A DNA stretch of 42,408 bases, from positions 1 to 42,408 of the forward strand of contig NZ_MBPN01000040.1 of the NCBI RefSeq assembly GCF_001695625.1. Direction: 5' to 3'. The notes under the pieces are model-generated. The model saw nothing but the letters and a program-made list of their open reading frames with translations, had not been told where the DNA came from and did no database searches. Made by a program: the position numbers and the translations under genes. The DNA is from Pseudomonas defluvii. GTDB lineage: Bacteria > Pseudomonadota > Gammaproteobacteria > Pseudomonadales > Pseudomonadaceae. This document shows positions 42,169-42,408 of this stretch, piece by piece (positions within the stretch are counted from its first letter, which is position 1; every line of letters begins with the position of its first letter).

Positions 42169-42408
42169 AGGGAAACGGGGGATTTGTGGCACTTGTCTCG
42201 CGAACTTATCCATTCCCTGCAAAGGGACGCCCTGCAGCGCCTGACATTCCGCGCACCGACAAGCAGAGGCTCGCTGTTTTGCCTGCCTGCGAAGATTTTG
42301 GGCTTTTCAGCGTTGCTTTTTATGCACTGAACTCGCAGGCGCCGCCAAATTGTCCCTTCAGGAGGTCGAACGCAGGCAGTGCGTAGTCGGGTGCCAGGCA
42401 GGGATGCC
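42169..42408. other. Right-end intergenic region with repeat
   Basis: This stretch holds the second copy of the 38-bp repeat and GC-rich dyads. The short ORF starting MALVSRTYPF is a translation of the repeat and has no ribosome binding site. The next gene lies beyond the window. Confidence 0.6.
42182..42219 (+). repeat. 38-bp intergenic repeat, copy 2
   Basis: 37 of 38 bases match 29366-29403 in the same orientation. It lies 13 bp after the FhlB-like stop codon. Confidence 0.75.

Noticed and set aside
42186..42386. A 66-aa frame at the right end
   Set aside because: It begins inside the dispersed 38-bp repeat, as does a similar frame near 29.4 kb; there is no ribosome binding site.

Overview
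The window looks like chromosomal DNA of a fluorescent Pseudomonas, most likely the P. putida group. It is GC-rich and uses Shine-Dalgarno starts throughout. It carries the gcl-hyi-glxR-ttuD-pykF order known from P. putida, Pseudomonas-type REP palindromes, a DUF3077 gene and a complete ccmABCDEFGHI operon next to a FliK/FhlB pair. I see no tRNA, rRNA, CRISPR array, prophage or insertion sequence. Every large gene looks intact.

Left part (1-6.7 kb): two tandem, closely related Tsx/OmpK-type outer-membrane channels, a small membrane protein, an LtaS-type alkaline-phosphatase-fold membrane enzyme, a DUF808 membrane protein, and a TetR regulator of the RutR type.

Glyoxylate block (6.7-16.8 kb): a GlcG/HbpS-like gene diverges from the glyoxylate carboligase operon. 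Gcl, Hyi, GlxR and TtuD take glyoxylate to tartronate semialdehyde, hydroxypyruvate and glycerate, and PykF carries carbon on to pyruvate. Palindromic TTGTATACAA sites sit in the gcl promoter region. A urea transporter, a Kv-type ion channel with a zinc-ribbon tail, and a sulfate-binding protein follow.

Middle (16.8-20.2 kb): a REP/BIME array, a DUF3077 gene with a long hairpin-rich leader, a class I methyltransferase, an EamA transporter and a divergent Lrp-type regulator.

Lipid operon (20.2-26.0 kb, minus strand): six tightly coupled genes resembling an expanded E. coli ynbABCD cluster. They encode a CDP-alcohol phosphatidyltransferase, an alpha/beta hydrolase fused to a methyltransferase, a PAP2 domain fused to a dual-specificity phosphatase, an unknown membrane protein, a PlsC-type acyltransferase and a CdsA-type cytidylyltransferase. 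On paper this is a nearly complete second phospholipid head-group pathway with unusual active-site changes. It is my best candidate for an undescribed system.

Right part (26.2-42.4 kb): a PAS-PAS-GGDEF-EAL protein coupled to a C39-like cysteine-protease homologue, an FKBP isomerase, an intergenic Pseudomonas repeat, an EamA/LysR divergent pair, a 2-hydroxyacid dehydrogenase and a proline-rich lipoprotein. The cytochrome c maturation operon follows on the minus strand, with 4-nt overlaps at most of its junctions. Last come a FliK-like protein and a free FlhB C-domain homologue (FhlB), probably the edge of the flagellar/chemotaxis region.
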